NCBI GenBank assembly: GCA_013817245.1
Contig: JACDDA010000007.1
Coordinates: 1 to 64,000, forward strand
Source: Gammaproteobacteria bacterium
Lineage (GTDB): Bacteria; Pseudomonadota; Gammaproteobacteria; HTCC5015
Direction: 5' to 3'
DNA: 64,000 nt
Below are positions 63,123 to 64,000 of this stretch, piece by piece. The notes below the pieces were generated by a model, which was given only the letters and a program-made list of their open reading frames with translations, did not search any database and was not told the DNA's origin. Each line of letters opens with the position of its first letter. The first letter of the stretch is position 1. The position numbers and the translations under genes were made by a program.

Positions 63123-64000
63123 ATGTCGGAAAAAAAACCAGTCGAGCAAACATCGGATCGCATTAGTTCATTGCGCAAGCAAATGAACAGCGGCACGATG
63201 CTCGCTGCGCGCCGCATGTTAAATGCGTTACACCCTGCCGAAATCGCTGACCTCTTAGAATCTTTACCGACCCGCGAACGTAAAGTTGTGTGGGAGATGG
63301 TGGATCCTAGTTTCGATGGTGAAGTATTAATCGAACTGGGCGAAGAAGCGCGTGAAGCCTTATTGGCGGACATGGATAAAGCCGAAGTATTGGCTGCGAC
63401 CGAACATCTTGACGCCGATGACTTTGCCGACTTGTTAATGTCTTTGCCGGAAACGGTAATCCAAGAAACCTTGCTCAGTATGGATAAGCAACGCTTAGCC
63501 CAAGTTGAGGCCGTGTTGTCTTATCCCGAAGACACCGCCGGCGGCTTAATGGATTTGGATGTCGTCACGGTACGTCCCGACGTAACCGTCGATGTCGTAT
63601 TACGTTATCTGCGGCACTTGGGTGAATTACCTTACAACACTGATCGCATTATTGTCGTGGATCGTTTTACTCGTTATCTCGGCACCTTACCGCTACAAAA
63701 ATTATTGGTCAGTGATTTAGACGACAGTGTTGCTGAAGTCATGGATTGGAAAGAAGAACCAATTTCAGTGAATACGCCTGATATTGAAGTCGCACGTTTA
63801 TTCCGTAATCGCGATTTAATTTCTGCGCCAGTCGTGAATGAAAAAAATGAATTAATCGGCCGCGTGACAGTAGATGACGTGGTCGACGTAATTGTTGAAG
63901 AAGCCGATCGATCCGTATTACACATGGCCGGTTTACAAGAAGATATGGATATCTTCTCGCCGATTTTACGCAGCACGCGTCGACGCGCGATTTGGTTAGG
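63123..64000 (+). CDS. mgtE: Magnesium transporter MgtE, C-terminus cut by window edge
   Basis: At least 292 residues are visible. The N-terminal MgtE_N superhelical domain (about 20-140) has ARRMLNALHPAEIADLLESL. YPEDTAGGLMDLDVVTVRPD opens the CBS pair, the second CBS ends near VTVDDVVDVIVEEADRS, and the connecting helix (STRRRAIWLG) leads to the missing transmembrane domain. MgtE is a Mg2+ channel gated by Mg2+ binding to these cytosolic domains. It follows HPr by 112 bp, a neighbourhood conserved in many proteobacteria. Confidence 0.93.
   Translation, partial: MSEKKPVEQTSDRISSLRKQMNSGTMLAARRMLNALHPAEIADLLESLPTRERKVVWEMVDPSFDGEVLIELGEEAREALLADMDKAEVLAATEHLDADDFADLLMSLPETVIQETLLSMDKQRLAQVEAVLSYPEDTAGGLMDLDVVTVRPDVTVDVVLRYLRHLGELPYNTDRIIVVDRFTRYLGTLPLQKLLVSDLDDSVAEVMDWKEEPISVNTPDIEVARLFRNRDLISAPVVNEKNELIGRVTVDDVVDVIVEEADRSVLHMAGLQEDMDIFSPILRSTRRRAIWL

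Overview
The window is a dense stretch of housekeeping chromosome from a gammaproteobacterium. The gene neighbourhoods are typical of that class: hda beside a DUF2066 gene, purM-purN-DUF3108, dapA followed by a BamC-like lipoprotein, kdsD-kdsC-lptC-lptA-lptB-rpoN-hpf-ptsN, and hprK-rapZ-EIIA(Man)-HPr-mgtE. Base composition looks even, a little under half G+C by eye. Complete-looking histidine, arginine, lysine/DAP, purine and isoprenoid genes suggest a free-living or at least prototrophic cell. I cannot name the genus. No rRNA, tRNA, prophage, CRISPR array or autonomous insertion sequence was recognised.

Layout: 1-6.8 kb holds a cut methyltransferase, dusA, a secreted unknown, an MBL hydrolase, a LuxR regulator, ffh and a second MBL enzyme. 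7-14 kb runs rightwards with a CcsA/HemX-like membrane protein, a CNNM/CorC transporter, radA, xseB, ispA and dxs. 13.8-21.4 kb holds queD, folE2, dapA with a very short BamC-like lipoprotein, bcp, a PIN-PhoH protein, a DUF4124 protein, proS and a lytic transglycosylase. 21.5-29 kb holds a small lipoprotein, REP-like repeats, a superoxide dismutase, a solitary PilB/GspE ATPase, acylphosphatase, a LysM lipoprotein, wrbA, DUF2069, hda and DUF2066. 29-34 kb holds purM-purN-DUF3108, then a CBS-type histidine kinase with a tandem-receiver regulator that has no output domain. 34-41.5 kb holds argG and the pyruvate dehydrogenase operon aceE-aceF-lpdA. 42-51.6 kb is mostly one leftward operon, murA-hisG-aroG-hisD-hisC-MAPEG-hydratase-thioesterase, preceded on the map by a REC-GGDEF-EAL protein. 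53-64 kb holds a GNAT enzyme and mlaC, then the Kdo/LPS-transport/sigma-54/regulatory-PTS run ending in a truncated mgtE.

The most unusual content is non-coding. Two homologous repeat elements of roughly 550-670 bp (41,580-42,133 and 52,149-52,822) lie in opposite orientations. Each sits between the 3' ends of convergent genes. Copy A has perfect 70-bp terminal inverted repeats. The interiors are strings of short hairpins with related loops. One hairpin position carries unrelated sequence in the two copies but is a perfect inverted repeat in both, and another shows a compensatory base-pair change. The pattern suggests that secondary structure, rather than an encoded protein, is what is being kept.

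Other points worth attention are a BamC-like lipoprotein reduced to its N-terminal segment, a superoxide dismutase with His in place of the usual active-site Gln, a lipoprotein with a 2-keto-4-pentenoate hydratase fold, a receiver domain with Asp replaced by Glu, aroG inside the his cluster, and repeated TAATG stop/start overlaps.
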